Below are positions 1 to 11,919 of a DNA stretch of 64,000 bases, one piece after another. Position 1 is the first letter of the stretch. Each line of letters begins with the position of its first letter. This DNA comes from Macrotis lagotis (taxonomy: Eukaryota > Chordata > Mammalia > Peramelemorphia > Peramelidae): assembly GCF_037893015.1 (NCBI RefSeq), contig NC_133660.1, forward strand, positions 288,211,078-288,275,077. The letters are read 5' to 3'. The notes below the pieces were generated by a model. It was not told the DNA's origin. It saw only the letters and a list, made by a program, of their open reading frames with translations, and made no database searches. A program made the translations under genes and the position numbers.

Positions 1-720
1 CTTTGTTCTGCAATCAGATTACATAGCTTTTTCTCTGTATGTGGATAGCATTTTTCATTGCAAAGTTTTGAGAATTATCTTTGATAGCCATAATGCTGAA
101 AAGAGCTAATTCTATCAAAGTTAATCTTCACACAATGTTGTCCTTAAGGCGTACAATTCTGTCCTGGTTCTGCTCACCTCTCTTATCATCAGTTTGTGTA
201 AATATTTCCAGCTTTTTCTTAAATATGCCTGCCCATTGTTTCTTATAGAGGAATAATATCCTATTATATTCATGTAATGTAATTTGTTTAGCCATGCCCT
301 AATTGATGGGCATTCCCTTAATTTGTAGTCCTTTGTCATCACAAAAAGAGTTGCTTTAAGCATTTTTGGCTATGTGGGTCCTTTTCTATTAGTGGTATTG
401 CTGCATCTCCAGAATGGTTGGATAAGTTCACAACTACAACACCAATACTTCAATGTCTCAGTTTTCCCAAATTCTCTCCAACAAGGATCATTTTCATTTT
501 CCTTCTGATTAGCTAATTTTGTAGAGTGGGGTGGTACTTGAGAATTGTTTTAAATTCCATTTCTCTAATCGATAGATATTAAGAGCATTTTTTCATAAGA
601 GTAGAGTTTTAATTTCTTCTTCTGAACACTCCCTGTACATATCATGTGAAATTATCAGTTGGGGAATTACTTGTCTTTCTCTCTAATGGTTTTCTTATGC
701 TATCCACTGGAGGGTCCACT
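1..720 (-). mobile_element. L1 3'-end fragment (3'UTR), minus strand
   Basis: AT-rich sequence read on the minus strand resembles the marsupial L1 3' region seen in other copies here (24.4-25.3 kb and 49.3-50.3 kb). Shared landmarks on the plus strand include a TTCTCTAATC..ATAG..TTTTTTCATA block near 570-597 and a TATGTGGGT..TATTAGTGGTATTGC block near 371-404. No coding capacity remains. Its 3' end lies before the window start, so the true length is unknown. Confidence 0.6.
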
Positions 721-1011
721 GGGACATAGGATAGAACACATATGATTGTTTCTGTTTAGGAATTAAAATGATATGGGTAAAGGGGCCTTTTGCTGAGAAA
801 GTTCCCTGTTGTGGTGCCAATTGGCAATTTCTTGCTCTTTCAAGTCTGGTTTTGGAGAGTCATCTGGGAGCTCTGTGAGTTAGGTGATTGATTTTTATGC
901 ATCTGAGGATAGAGTTGAACCAGGATGCACTTGATCCAAGACACATTCTCTATCCATTTTGTTATGACTGCCACAATTGTCATTATTTATAGATTAAAAA
1001 TGAAAGGGAGG

Positions 1012-1150
1012 CACTTAGGTGGTGCAGTGGATAAAGCAGTGTCCCTGGAGTCAGGAGGACTTGAATTTGACCTCAGACACTTAATAATTACATAGCTGAG
1101 TGATCTTTGGCAAGTCCACTAATCCTGTTACCTTGCAGGAAAAAAAAGAA
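1012..1150 (+). mobile_element. tRNA-derived marsupial SINE
   Basis: Has the full family pattern: TTAGGTGGTGCAGTGGATAAAG head (A-box region), CTGGAGTCAGGAGGACTTGA, the CAGACACTTAATAATTACATAGCTG core and a TTACCTTGCAGG end followed by an A-rich tail. Moderately diverged. Confidence 0.85.
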
Positions 1151-1335
1151 AGGAAAGTGAGAGGTCACTGATGGTACTCCAGTTCATAGAATCTGGCAGG
1201 ACAAAGTCTGGGACTTAGAAGCCTGACCTCTTTCTTTTTATCCTTGACCCTGGCAACAGTTTTGAAACTTTTCTTTCTTCTCAATGCAGTTGCTGCTCCT
1301 TACTCTTCTATATTCTCTTTTTATTTCTTTAATTT

Positions 1336-1487
1336 TCCAGCCTGGAAAGACCGACATGAACTGAAGGTGAGTGAAATGAGCAGAACCAGAAGACCATCGT
1401 ACACCCTAACAACATAGGTCATCTATGATGGACTTGTTTGTTTCAGCAGCAATTCTCAAAGACTTGTGTTGAAAAATGCCATCCATG

Positions 1488-1532
<45 letters not shown>

Positions 1533-1845
1533 GGAATTGAAGAGTTTAAATCCAGACTAAAGTCTATTATCCCAAGTTTTTAAAATTTGTCTTAGATGTT
1601 ATGCTATATGTTTCTCCCTAATGTTTTTTCCCATCCATTTGGATTTGATTTGTTTTTCACAACATGATTAATATGGAACTATGTTTAGTTTAATTATACA
1701 TGTAGGTCCAATATGAAATTGCATTCTGTCAGGGAGAAAGGACAGGGAGTGAAAGATAAAATGTAAAACTCAAAACTTTGCAAAAATGATTGGTGAAAAC
1801 TACCATTGAATATTGGAAAAACAAATACATACACATATTTTTAAA
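1336..1845 (+). mobile_element. L1/half-L1 3'UTR fragment
   Basis: Begins with GCCTGGAAAGACCGACATGA followed by GTGAGTGAAATGAGCAGAACC, the same block that follows ORF1 at 5203-5250. It ends with a GCAAAAATGATTGGTGAAAA block and a TGGAAAAACAAATA tail that parallels the other LINE 3' ends here. No ORF. It contains the CA microsatellite at 1485-1530. Confidence 0.65.
1485..1530 (+). repeat. (CA)n microsatellite
   Basis: A short GCGCGC run leads into about 18 uninterrupted CA dinucleotides, then AGAGGG. It lies inside an L1-type 3' end. Confidence 0.95.
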
Positions 1846-4204
1846 ATAGTTTAGTTTCCCCTCACTTACATGTCCTGTTCTCTTTCTAGAATATAGATAG
1901 AGTGCAGCTGGTTTTCACATTCTTGCAATTCACCATCTCCAATTCCCCTCTAGTATTTAGGCATCAAGTGGCCTGTGGTAGTTAGGGTGAGGTAAATGCC
2001 TAAAGCTTTCATACTACCCCATTGTGCCATGGATCTTTAGCTATGAGATGCAGGCAATGGGCCTGGACTGATCAATAAGGAAGTTTGGTAACTTCTAAAG
2101 AACATCTAAGGAAGACAGCTCCTCTCCTGGAATATGGGCTCACCTTGGTTATTGGTGTCCAATCTCCTACACCTTTGGACATCCTAGTCTGTTGTCCAGG
2201 TGCGGAGTCTAATGGGCAAGTCTGTGCTTAGCAGTTGACATCTGCTAAATATTCTAATGTTTCCCTTTCACCATCAACCATCCTCTCTTCTTTGATGACA
2301 CTGGCACAAAATTTCTGTGGAAGAGAACATGAAGAGAGGGAAAGTTCTCTATTTGCTGCAAAAGGGACAGGCAGGGGACCAATGAGGGAGATAATAGGGG
2401 GGGGCTGGGGTTGAGAAGTTGGAACAGGGTCAGCCTCCCCTACAGTTACCTTCCAGGGTCAGTTGCCCCAGGCCTGCTAGATATGAATTTATGATGTTGG
2501 TATTTGCTACCTTGCAGGTTGCCCTCTGGATGACTTTCTTTCTCTATGTGGAAGAAGTCCCTTCTACTGAAACATTCAATGAAGGGTTGGTGATTCAGGG
2601 CTCTGGTATTGATGAGGCCAAGTTACTCATCAAATATTAGATGTAGCATTTAAACAATGAGTTCTTCAAAGTCTTTCCATGTTCTTCAAAACTTGAGAGT
2701 TTTTTTTTTTTGCCTCAGGTTTAGGCGAACTTGAAAATTCACTTGGAAATCCAGTCCTTTTTGTATCTCCGTTTAGCTTCCTTTTTCTTTTGGATTTTTT
2801 GGATTTGAAGGGAATTGAGTTTATCTAGAACTATTACTTATTTACAATTTGTTCTTATGGACATCTCAGTGGTTCTACTTCCTTTTATCCCTCTAGTGCC
2901 TTCTACTCTCCTTCCCCAGGGACTCAGAACTGTCCAAGGGTACCTACTCCTCCTCCTTCAGATCTTCCCACATGACCTTGATGTGTAGCGTGCTACTCCT
3001 TCTCTCACCTGTCCTCCTCTGTATGAGCAGGAAAAGGAAATACCCCAGCCATACTGCCAGACATGACTTTTGCTCAGAGTCCAGAGCCACACTCTACCTT
3101 GGGAATCAATTTGTAAAACACTATTTTCTGCTATTTTCTTTTCCTCATTCTCTGCATTTGACACTAAGATACTTGAGGAACATAAGTTCATTAGGCACTC
3201 CCAGGATTTCTTCCACTAAAATAAACAAAAATAAAAAAAAATCAGAATTGAGAAATATTCATTAAGATCAAAATGGTGTGAAAGAACTCAAGAAACCTTT
3301 AATGGTGAAATTCTCCTTTTAGTTATTGTACATATTAAATGTCAGCAATAAAGTTTTACAACCAAGTTTCATGGTAGAATGAGGAGGATTTTTGAAACCA
3401 TAGAGAAAACAATTACTCCTATATTATTCAGCATATTTGAAGGTCCTTACAGAAATTGCAATCCATCAACCTATCACCAAGGATTTACATATAATAAATA
3501 AAGGCCTGGAGATAGCAATTTAAATTGGAAGGAATCTCAGAGAGCCTCTGATCCAAATCCTTTTTATAGAGAGAAGCAGAAGGTAGAGGTTACATATATA
3601 GCAGAAGTTTTATTTAAATATATCCAAATGAATTAAATATGAATTCTTTCAACTTCCCACACTCCAGTTCCCTTTCTTTACAAAGTATTGTGAAAAAATT
3701 GCTTCTTAATCTTAAATTCCTGAGGAAAAAACTGATCTCTAATTAAGATTTTTAAGTCTGAATGTTAATCTCTCCTAAGGTTCCCAAGGTTTGTAGTCTC
3801 TCTAGTTATAAACTGAAGACTGATTGTCTATACAAAACAACCTCTCCTCCTGATTGTATCTACAAGTTTGGCTTCACCAGTTGTGTAAACAGAGAAAGAC
3901 CATCCTGAAAAAGGAGGAAATTATTTTGGTTATCACCATAAGAGATTTAAATAAATTCTTATACTTATAACATCTTGGAAATGGAGAAATCTCAGTGTTT
4001 TATATGTCTATTACATATCTGTTAACAATATAAAATATCAAGTCAGAAAAAGAGACAGTAGTCCTATGCTTAATTGAATCTCTGTCAATTCTGACAAAGA
4101 ACAGACTTTATGGATGCATTAGATATAGATGGATTAGATATGTATAAAGCAATCACTGATACTTTTAGGTACTAATGTATAAGGTGATTGGTGGGTCACC
4201 AAAA
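1846..4204. other. Gene-free stretch, no recognisable gene
   Basis: No V2R exon, RNA gene or clear young repeat was recognised. A 73-codon open frame at 2419-2640 has no family resemblance I can name. The sequence around 3530-3600 (GGAAGGAATCTCAGAGAGCC and following) vaguely resembles an ancient mammalian interspersed repeat but is too diverged to name. Confidence 0.5.
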
Positions 4205-5865
4205 TTATACAATCCTCCTGGTGAACCAAGATGGGGGAATAAAGGCAGGGGTTCTCCAGAGTTCTCCCCAAGACCACTTCAAATACTTTAAAATAATGGC
4301 ACTAACCAAATTCTAGAATGGCTGAGTTGGTATGAGTTGGTATGAGTTGGTCTCAGGCTATGGAAGAATTCAAAAAAAAGAATTTGAAAATCAAGGAAGA
4401 GAGGCAGAGGAAAAATTAGGATGGGAAATGAGTATGATATGGGAAAATCATGAAAATCAAGTCAGCAAGTTTGATGGAGGAGACACAAAAACAAAGTGAA
4501 GAAAACATTATCTTAAAAACCAGTTTGGGTCAAATGGAAAAACAATCAATGATGAAAAGAATGCCTCCAAAAGTACAATTGACCAGATGAAAAAGGAGAT
4601 ACAAAATCTCTCTGAAGAAAATAATTCCTTAAACTGCACAATAGAACTAAGGGAAGTTGATGACTTTGTGAGAAATCCAGAAACATTAAAATAAAACCAA
4701 AAGAATGAAAAACTAGGGAAAAGGGTGAAATATCTTATTGAAAAAATCCCTGAACTGGAAAACACATCCAGGAGAGATAAATTAAAAATTAGTGCACTAC
4801 CTAAAAGTCATGATCAAAAAATAACAGACTAGAGATAATATTTCAATAAATTCACTAGGAAATCTTCTTTGATATCCTAGAAGCAGAGAGCAAATTAGAA
4901 ATGGAAAGAACTCAGCAATTACCTACTAAAAGAGATCCCAAAATGGAAACTGCCAGGGATATTATAGCCACATTTTAGATCTCCCAAATTTTGATCAAAC
5001 TATTACAAGCAGCCAGAAAGAAGCAATTCAAATATTTTAGAGCTGCAGTCAGAATAACAAAAAATGTAGCAGCTTCCATCTTAATTAGGACTCATATGAC
5101 ATGAAATATGATATTCTAGAAGGCAAAAGAGCTTGGATTTCAACTGAAAATCAGCTATCATCATTCCATAAGACATCATGAGATATGGAATTTCAGAAAA
5201 GCCTGGAAAGACTTGCATGAATTGATGCTGAGTGAAATAAGCAGAACAATAGAAACAATATACACACTCACAACAGCATGGGGTGATGATCAACTATGAT
5301 GGAATTGTGCATTTCAGCAATACAATAATGAAAGGTATTTTTTAAGGACTTGGATTGAAATATACTATCTTGGGGTGGCTAGGTGGCATAGTGGATAAAG
5401 CACCGGCCTTGGAGTCAGGAGTACCTGGGTTCAAATCCGGTCTCAGACACTTAATAATTACCTAGCTGTGTGGCCTTAGGCAAGCCACTTAACCCCATTT
5501 GCCTTGCAAAAACCTAAAAAAAAAAAAAAGAAATATACTATCTATTGCCAGAGAAGAAACTATGGAAATTAAATTATAACCAAAGCTTATTTTAAGTTTT
5601 TAAATGTTTTATTATGTATTATGTCATTTTTTCTCACTAACGTTTTCTTTATTATATTTGGATCTGATTCTTCACTCACATGTTCATAATCAATCTATGA
5701 TTATATAGAGAGAGCTTTTATGAGATTGCTATCTGTTGGCGGGGGAGAGAGGGAAGGAAGAGAGGGAAAAATTGCAAAAGTAAAAACTTTGCATATAAAA
5801 TAATTGGTAAAAATGACCATTGTATTTGGTTGGAAAAGCAAATAAATGAAATATTTAAATTAAAA
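4205..5865 (+). mobile_element. Half-L1 (HAL1-like) element: decayed ORF1 joined to 3'UTR
   Basis: An L1-type 5' segment (AACCAAGATGGGGGAATAAA near 4217) precedes a decayed ORF1. The ORF1 shows coiled-coil-type repeats of Lys/Glu/Asn (about 4440-4760) and then the conserved RNA-binding and C-terminal region, recognisable as CATGATCAAAAAATAACAGA and AGAGATCCCAAAATGGAAAC. The sequence passes near 5165 directly into the L1-type 3'UTR (AGCCTGGAAAGACTTGCATG). No ORF2 (endonuclease/reverse transcriptase) sequence lies between. Many stops break ORF1. A SINE is inserted at 5371-5530. HAL1 elements are known as non-autonomous L1 derivatives; assignment to that class is by architecture only. Confidence 0.65.
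5371..5530 (+). mobile_element. tRNA-derived marsupial SINE with target-site duplication
   Basis: Near-consensus copy (GGGGTGGCTAGGTGGCATAG start, GTTCAAATCC B box, GCAAAAACCT end, A12 tail). It is flanked by a perfect 14-bp duplication, GAAATATACTATCT, at 5357-5370 and just after the A tail. It is inserted in the 3'UTR of the half-L1 at 4205-5865. Confidence 0.95.
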
Positions 5866-5919
5866 ACAGATATAGACTAGGCAATCAATGCAATTTTCCC
5901 AAAGCTTTCACTGGTCATC

Positions 5920-6090
5920 TTCAGGATACTAGAATAGACTCTTCCACCTGCGACCTTGCTCTTGATGGTTACTGATGATGTTTATCAAGGAAACCTGGAG
6001 AGTCTGAGTCCAATCAAAAACTGGCAGCCCTCCCTCCTTTGACAACAGTAACATGTGCATTTTATGAGGCAAATAAAACTCTTTTTTTTC
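5920..6090 (+). repeat. Possible LTR-type fragment
   Basis: The segment ends in GCATTTTATGAGGCAAATAAA (a polyadenylation signal). Nearly the same string occurs at 36262-36284 in another candidate LTR. The shared string around an AATAAA suggests the 3' part of a common LTR family. Boundaries and family are uncertain. Confidence 0.3.
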
Positions 6091-6109
6091 AAAAATGGAG
6101 AAGCAAAAA

Positions 6110-7005
6110 AACACAGGAAATATCTTTTAATATCTTTACTAGGTATCTATTTAAAATTTTAATCAAAATCCTGTCAAACATTCTACAGGGATTCATCCAA
6201 GACAGACCAAGACATCCAAGTTTTTAACTTATCAAACTGTTGGATTTACATCAGAGATACAAAAAATACTCAGCAAGAGAAAAAAGTCACAAATACAATA
6301 TTTTTCCCTTCTAAAAATACCACAAAAAGAAATGTAAAAGGATCTTTTAATAATATAATAACTCATTTAAAAGTAGAAATTGATGGAAATTGAGGGGTTA
6401 AACAAGTTGTGGTACATGCATATTATGGAATACTATTGTTCTATAAGAAACCATAAATGGCTGGACTCTAGAGAAGGATGAAATGAATTACAGGGTCTGA
6501 TGTTGAGTGAAGGAAGAAGAACCAAGAGAATAATGTACAGATTAACAACAATTTTGTGAGATGATCAATCCTGATAGATGCAACTCCTTTCAGTAGTTCA
6601 GACAGCTTGTACAACCCTATTAGACCAGCTATGGACAGCTATGGACCAGTAATTCTCCATCCAGAGGAAGAAAAACAAAACAAAACAAAACAAAAAATCC
6701 TTCAGATTCTGATGAACACTTAACTCTATTTTTAAAAAAAAAGATACCTCATGGATTTCTTTCCCTTAATCCTAATTCCTCATATGAAAATGACTAATCT
6801 GTAAATGTGGTTGTACATGTTTATATATGTACAATATTAATACATGTATATAGACAACGTTAACTTGAGTGTTTACCACTGAGGGGAGGAGGGTGGGAAG
6901 GGAGAGTAGAAGGAAATTTTGTACCTTAAAAATATACATAGGCATATAGATGAATGTTGAAAAACTTTCTTGACATGTATTTAGAAAAAATAAAATTCAA
7001 TAAAA
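6110..7005 (+). mobile_element. Internally deleted L1: ORF2 fragment plus 3'UTR
   Basis: 6110-6300 translates, with gaps, into the L1 ORF2 reverse-transcriptase stretch before the FADD box (a KILIKILSNILQ-like string, then a degraded 'VGF' region near 6238). From about 6395 it jumps to the L1 3' end (GTGGTACATGCATATTATGG, then a GGAGGAGGGTGGGAAGGGAG block near 6885) and stops at an AATAAAATTCAATAAAA tail. Most of ORF2 is missing. An (AAAAC)n run sits at about 6672-6695. Confidence 0.6.
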
Positions 7006-7163
7006 AGTAGAAATTGAATGTAAAATAATTTAATATAAATTTTCTCAATAACTATTGGAATAAATGTAAGTTGACAAAGATCCTGTTTAGTAATCGATAT
7101 GGTGCCAGAACTGGTTATAAGAGCATTGAAATTAGAAAAATTAAGAGGGTTAGGACAGAAAAA
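7006..7163. other. Short gene-free spacer
   Basis: AT-rich spacer between an L1 3' end and a half-L1 5' end. No feature seen. Confidence 0.5.
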
Positions 7164-9560
7164 GAGGGGGCAGAGCCAAGATGGCAGCATGAAGGCAGCA
7201 TTTCCTGGGAACTCCTTCCTCCAAAAACTCCCAAAGCTGTCAAATCATGACTCTACCCAAAATGTAGAAGAGCCGAACCCACAGAAAGACCAAGTGTTAC
7301 ATTTTCCTAGTCCAAGAAAACTTATAAGCTGCACAGGAAAGGTCTGTTTCATCGGGACCAGGAGTTGGAAAAATGCCCCGGCCGCAGCACAGCCCAGGCC
7401 AGGCCAGGCATCACCACCCAGAACAGCTTGAAGGGGGTGGTAAGAGAACTCTGCTACAGCAGAATGAGTGTGGAATGAGGACCACTGACTGCAGAACCTG
7501 CACCAAGAATTGCGAATCAGGGGAAGCATCTCCAGAGCACAACCCACAGATGATATAGGGGTCAGGGAGACAGCAGAAATCTCTCTGCTCTCCCTGGGGC
7601 AGGACTCCACTCTTCATTCACACTCAGATCCAGTCTTCCATAGTAAGATAGCAGGGACCCTCCTCACAGCTCCAGGGCAGAGGGGAGTGACTATGTTCAT
7701 CTGCATATCAAAGCACAGGCAAGAGAACCTGAGACCTTAGAGGAATAAAGGTCCCAGGAATAAATGTCTCAAAAAAACCCCAAAGCCTTGAAAATATTAT
7801 GAATTGGTCTTAGGCTGAGGAAATGCATAAACAACAGAAAAAGAAGAATGTGACCATAGAGAATTACTTTTGTCCCATGGAAGATCAAAATACATACTCA
7901 GATGATGACAAAATCGAAGCTTCTGTATCCAAAACCTCCAAGAGAAATAGAAAATGGGTTCAGCCTATGAATGAGCTCAAAAAAGACTTTGAAAAGCAAT
8001 TAAGTTAGGTAGGAAAAAAATTGGGAGAAGAAAGGAGAACGATGCAGAAAAATCATGAAAACCAAGTCAACAACTTGGTGTAAGAAATACAAAAAAATAC
8101 TGAAGAAAATAATATGTTAAAAAATGAGTTTAGGCCAAATGGGAAAAAAAAAAGCAAAACAAAAGGCAAATGAGGAGAAGAATGCCTTAAAAAGAAGAAT
8201 TGGCCAGTTGGAAAAGGTGATAAAAAAAAGCTCTCTGAAGACTGATGACTTTGCAAGAAATCAGGAAGAAATAAAACTCTTCCAAAAAACTCAAAAATTG
8301 GAAGAAAATGTGAAATATACCATTGGAAAAACAACTGACCTTGAAAACAGATCAAGAAGAAATAATTTAAAAATTATTGGTCTATCTGAAAGCCATGATC
8401 AGGAAAACAGCCTAGACTTTATTTTTCACAAAATAATACAGCAAAATTGCCCTGAGATCCTAGAAGCAGAGGGCAAAATAGAAACTGAGAGAATTCACCA
8501 GTCACCTCCTGAAAGAGATCCCAAAAGAAAACTTCCAGGAATATTATAGACAAATTCTCAAACTCCCAAATCAAAGAGAAATTCCAAAAGCTGCCAGAAA
8601 CAAACAATTCAACTACTGAGGCTCCATAGTCATATTACACAGGATCTGGCAGCATCTACATTAAGGGTTTTTAGGCATTGGAATATAATATTCTGGAATG
8701 CAAAAGATCTTGGTTTACAATTGAAAGTCAACTACCCAGAAAAACTGAACATCCTCTTTCAGGGGAAAAGAGGGATTTTCAAAGAAACAGGGGACTTTCA
8801 AACTGTCCTATTGAAACAGCCAGTGCTGCTCACAGTCTGATCTCCAAGTACAGGACTCTGGTGAACCATAGAGGTAGTGAAAGAAAAGGACTAACTATAA
8901 GGAACTTAATGATATTGAAGTTTGTATTCCTGCATGGGAAGAAGATATTAATAACATATGAACTTTCTCATTTATAAGAGATTATTGGACACAGGAAGGA
9001 GTGGAATATAATGGTATAATATAGTAAAAAGTAAATGGTATAATATAGTAAAAAGATGGATTCAATGGGTGATAAAGGCAAGTACTGGGAGGAAGAGAAA
9101 GGAAAGGAAGGAGCTAAGAAATTTCCCATAAGGGTCAAGAAAAAGCTTTTTCAATGGAGTGGAATGGGGGAAGGCAAAGGGGAATGAGTGAGCCTTCATT
9201 CTCATCAGAAATGGCTCAGAGAGGAAAGAACATACACAATTAATAGGGTATAGAAATCTGTCTTACTCTAGAGAAAAATGAGAATAGAGGGATGGGATAA
9301 GGGGTAAATGGGGGGAGAGAAGGGGAGAATAGATGATAGAAGAGAGGGAAGATAGAAGAGTGGGAGAGGGTACTCAGATCCAACCCACTTTTGGATAGGG
9401 CCAGGATGAAAGCGGAGAGAGGAGAGAGAGAGTAAATGAGAGTGGGGAGGAAATAGAGTAGATGGAAATAGTTTTAGATTAAACTTTTGTGTAGAAGTGG
9501 GAAAGTGTACAATTAAGATATAAGAGCAGGGAAGCATTATGCATTCCAATAGTAGTAAAA
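7164..9560 (+). mobile_element. Half-L1 (HAL1-like) element with near-complete layout
   Basis: It starts with the L1-type 5' motif GGGGGCAGAGCCAAGATGGC. A relatively GC-rich 5'UTR runs to about 7820. ORF1 follows in pieces. An N-terminal part at 7823-8008 has many Lys, Asp and Ser. A central and C-terminal part at 8124-8549 has a Lys/Glu/Gln-rich coiled coil, the LKIIGLSESHD segment typical of the L1 ORF1p RNA-recognition fold, and an HQSPPERDPKRK motif. Remnants continue to about 8980. A purine-rich GGGATAAGGGG...GAGAGAAGGGG 3' region follows with no ORF2 sequence. ORF1p of L1 is an RNA-binding trimer that packages its own RNA; this copy is frameshifted and inactive. It sits just downstream of exon 5 of the minus-strand V2R locus. 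Confidence 0.7.
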
Positions 9561-9791
9561 TACTGGTGAATTCTTCTTGAACTGATTTTCATCATAGTGA
9601 ACAAGGGGATGTTCCAGATAGTTAGAGGGATGACTAAAAAAATGAATGAAAGTAATTGAATAAGTGCAATACAATTTTAAATCAGAAAATATCATTTGAG
9701 TAAGTAAAAGTCACTTCAGGTGAAGATCCTCCCCCACACCCCATTTAAAACACCATGGAAGAAGAAGGCCTGTTTATCTTTCAGGACCCAC

Positions 9792-9906
9792 TTGTCTGGT
9801 TGGAAATCTGCCCTTCAGGACATGGCTTGCCATCAAAGCAGCAGATGTCACAAATGCTATTGTTAAATCCAGGGCCACAATTCAAATTGCACATGGAAGT
9901 TGGAGT
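9792..9906 (-). pseudogene. V2R exon 5 (NCD3G cysteine-rich linker)
   Basis: After an ACAG acceptor the exon reads TPTSMCNLNCGPGF, then ICCFDGKPCPEGQISNQT, and ends at a GTGGGT donor. The CxxxCGPGF and CPEG-ISNQT motifs are those of the V2R linker between the ligand-binding and 7TM domains. It is 115 nt against 124 nt in the plus-strand homologue at 53217-53340: nine bases (three codons) are missing after GPGF. The CFDC cysteine is replaced by glycine (CFDG), so one conserved disulphide partner is gone. The reading frame stays open. Confidence 0.9.
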
Positions 9907-9969
9907 CTGTGTTTAAACCACAGGAAGGGAGAAAATGTCACTGCAAGAATGAATGCTGAAAGGCAATTT

Positions 9970-11013
9970 CATTGATACCATAATGATTTATATCTCTGCT
10001 ATGGAAGACCTTTAAAAGAAAGTAGTTCCATTTCCACTGGGCAAGGATGATCTGTTTCTCAGTGGAGAATTTTCCCCTATGTTTCCATCTTCCTCTCCCA
10101 ATTATCTTTTCTCCAATTAACCCATACAGTTTCCCTACTTGGCATAATCAAACCCTTTGACATTTTTTTACTGTAATATATTGCTGGAATATTGTTTTTT
10201 CCCTCAAAGTAACAATATATCTCAAAACTTCACTCTGTTTTTGAATTGTTAAAAATGAAACCAATCAATTACCACATAAGATGACATATTTCCCCCAAAA
10301 TTTCTGTTTTTTTTTTATTTTCATAAATTTTCCTGAATTTTTCAGGAATTCAGGGAATCATGACTTTGTAGACTAATGAACTAATTTAACAGTTAATTGA
10401 TTAATTGAATCAAAGTAAAAATCTGATTTATTCACCATACTTATTTATAAGTTTATAGCTACAACCTTCTCTGGGAATCATTTTTAAGACTTGAGTAAAA
10501 TTTATCAAATCCCACTGATAAATGAAACTACATAGATTCACTTTTGACAGAATAATAACTAACAATAATTAAAAACAATAGTTAAATTAAGAATCTCTGT
10601 TCCTTCTTGGGAACACAAACTCAGGAAAAAATAGTTATGCAATTGTAAGATTATAGATATTGGGGAGTCATCCATGCACTATGCCACATCTAGGAAGGTT
10701 TTTTCCCACCCTCCACCCTTTGTTATATTTCACATTTAACAGGTTGATCTGGTATATTTAAAGATTCTCTTAGCATAAAAACATTCTTGTCACTTTATAA
10801 CTTAGCTGAAAAGATTTTGAAAGTAGGATTGGAAAAAATGAAATCAAAGTTCTCACCTACTCACACCATAGAAGAAGAGTAAGTAGATGCTAGTGCCCTA
10901 ACATAGTAATTTACATTGTCTATGAGGAACTTCTCAGTACCACTGAAGAAACATCAATGTTTAGGACTCTAAAAAAGGGAAAGCGATAAAGTTCTTATCC
11001 TCTGGCCCCTTAC
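9970..11013. other. Intron 4 of the V2R pseudogene
   Basis: AT-rich, with no ORF of note and no recognised repeat. A near-palindromic TTTTCCTGAATTTTTCAGGAATTC string lies near 10328. Confidence 0.5.
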
Positions 11014-11230
11014 CATTGTGAAATCTGCTGGTCATTCCATGTCTTCTTCGTTAATGTGGAGTCCTTGACCATGGGACATTACTTCACCCACTTTCACTAG
11101 TGTCACAGTCTCATCAGGGAATGATTTAAAATGCAGGATGTCATGTCTCAGCAGTCAACCTGGCTCCATCCCCACATGCCTCATCATTGGTATTATGGAT
11201 GGGACTAATGCACTTCAGGAAGTGATGGAG
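11014..11230 (-). pseudogene. V2R exon 4, multiply damaged
   Basis: Aligns throughout with the plus-strand exon 4 (51378-51596). Shared residues include LHHFLKC at the start, then DILHFKSFPDETVTLVKVGE and SHGQGLHIN. Three lesions are visible. The acceptor AG is AA immediately before the first codon. Two bases are missing after GAGACA, where the homologue has TATGAG and this copy TGAC, which shifts the frame. A conserved TGG (Trp) near the end is TGA. The donor GTAAGG is intact. Length is 217 nt against 219 nt in the homologue, exactly the 2-nt deletion. Confidence 0.92.
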
Positions 11231-11919
11231 TTGAAGACCAGAATAAAAATTTCTTAATACTTGGGGAAAGAAGGATTCATGTCCATGTTGCATAAATGAT
11301 TACCAACATAAAACAGACTCTCAATGTGGAGCTTCTAAAAGTAATCCTACTCTTTTCTTCAAATTCTTTTTCTTGAGCCACAGTCTTTCCCCCACCCCCT
11401 AATTTCCCATAGAAAATAAAACAATGAAATAGATACTGAATTTACTTCAAAAGAGATTTCACTTTACCTGCCAAATGTCTCTGATGACAAGAATTCCAAA
11501 TTCTTTTCTAAAACCTTTGGTTAAGGCAACTAGGTGACAGTGGATAGAGCACTGGCCTAGAGTCAGGAGGAGCTGAGTTCAAATTGACCCAGAAGTTTAT
11601 GAATTACCTAGTGGTGTGACCTTGGGCAAGTCACTCAATTCCATTGCTTTGCATAAAAAATAACAAAATAAAACCTTTGGACACAGAGAATCAGGTAACT
11701 TCTTCAAGTAGAAGCTTGATCCTTTGGATTATATTGTGAGACCCTCAAAAATGGAGCTTACTTTTTCTATTCATCATATCTCCAGACCTTAGGTAATTTC
11801 CTAGCACAAAGTGGGTGCTTAAGAAATGTGTATTGATAGACGTATTTTTAGGGGAAATCTTATTCAAGCTACAAAAATATCTTTAATAAAAATGTCTTCT
11901 GAATAGTAGTAGTGCTTCT
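11231..11919. other. Intron 3 remnant, with SINE and L2-like sequence
   Basis: Holds the SINE at 11525-11660. An ancient-repeat-like block near 11760-11835 (TCCAGACCTTAGGTAATTTC, then GTGGGTGCTTAAGAAATG) resembles the 3' end of the mammalian L2/CR1-class family. This sequence directly abuts the broken end of exon 3. Confidence 0.5.
11525..11660 (+). mobile_element. tRNA-derived marsupial SINE, diverged
   Basis: CAACTAGGTGACAGTGGATAGAGCACTGG head, GAGTTCAAATTGACC B-box region and TGTGACCTTGGGCAAGTCAC core. The tail is GCTTTGCATAAAAAAT. More diverged than most copies here. Confidence 0.85.

Noticed and set aside
2419..2640. 73-codon open frame with a hydrophobic middle
   Set aside because: No splice sites, family motif or second exon seen. 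Hydrophobic text is expected by chance in T-rich DNA.
5371..5460. tRNA-like heads of the SINEs as possible tRNA genes
   Set aside because: They have A- and B-box-like strings but no full cloverleaf or CCA-ready end, and the copies carry SINE bodies, A tails and target duplications.
7099..7740. Cluster of open frames on both strands
   Set aside because: This is the GC-rich 5'UTR of the half-L1 at 7164-9560, in parallel with 63.3-63.9 kb.
9268..9549. 93-codon minus-strand Ser/Pro/Leu-rich frame (also at 58877-59140)
   Set aside because: Antisense of the purine-rich 3' region of half-L1 elements; it recurs because the repeat recurs.
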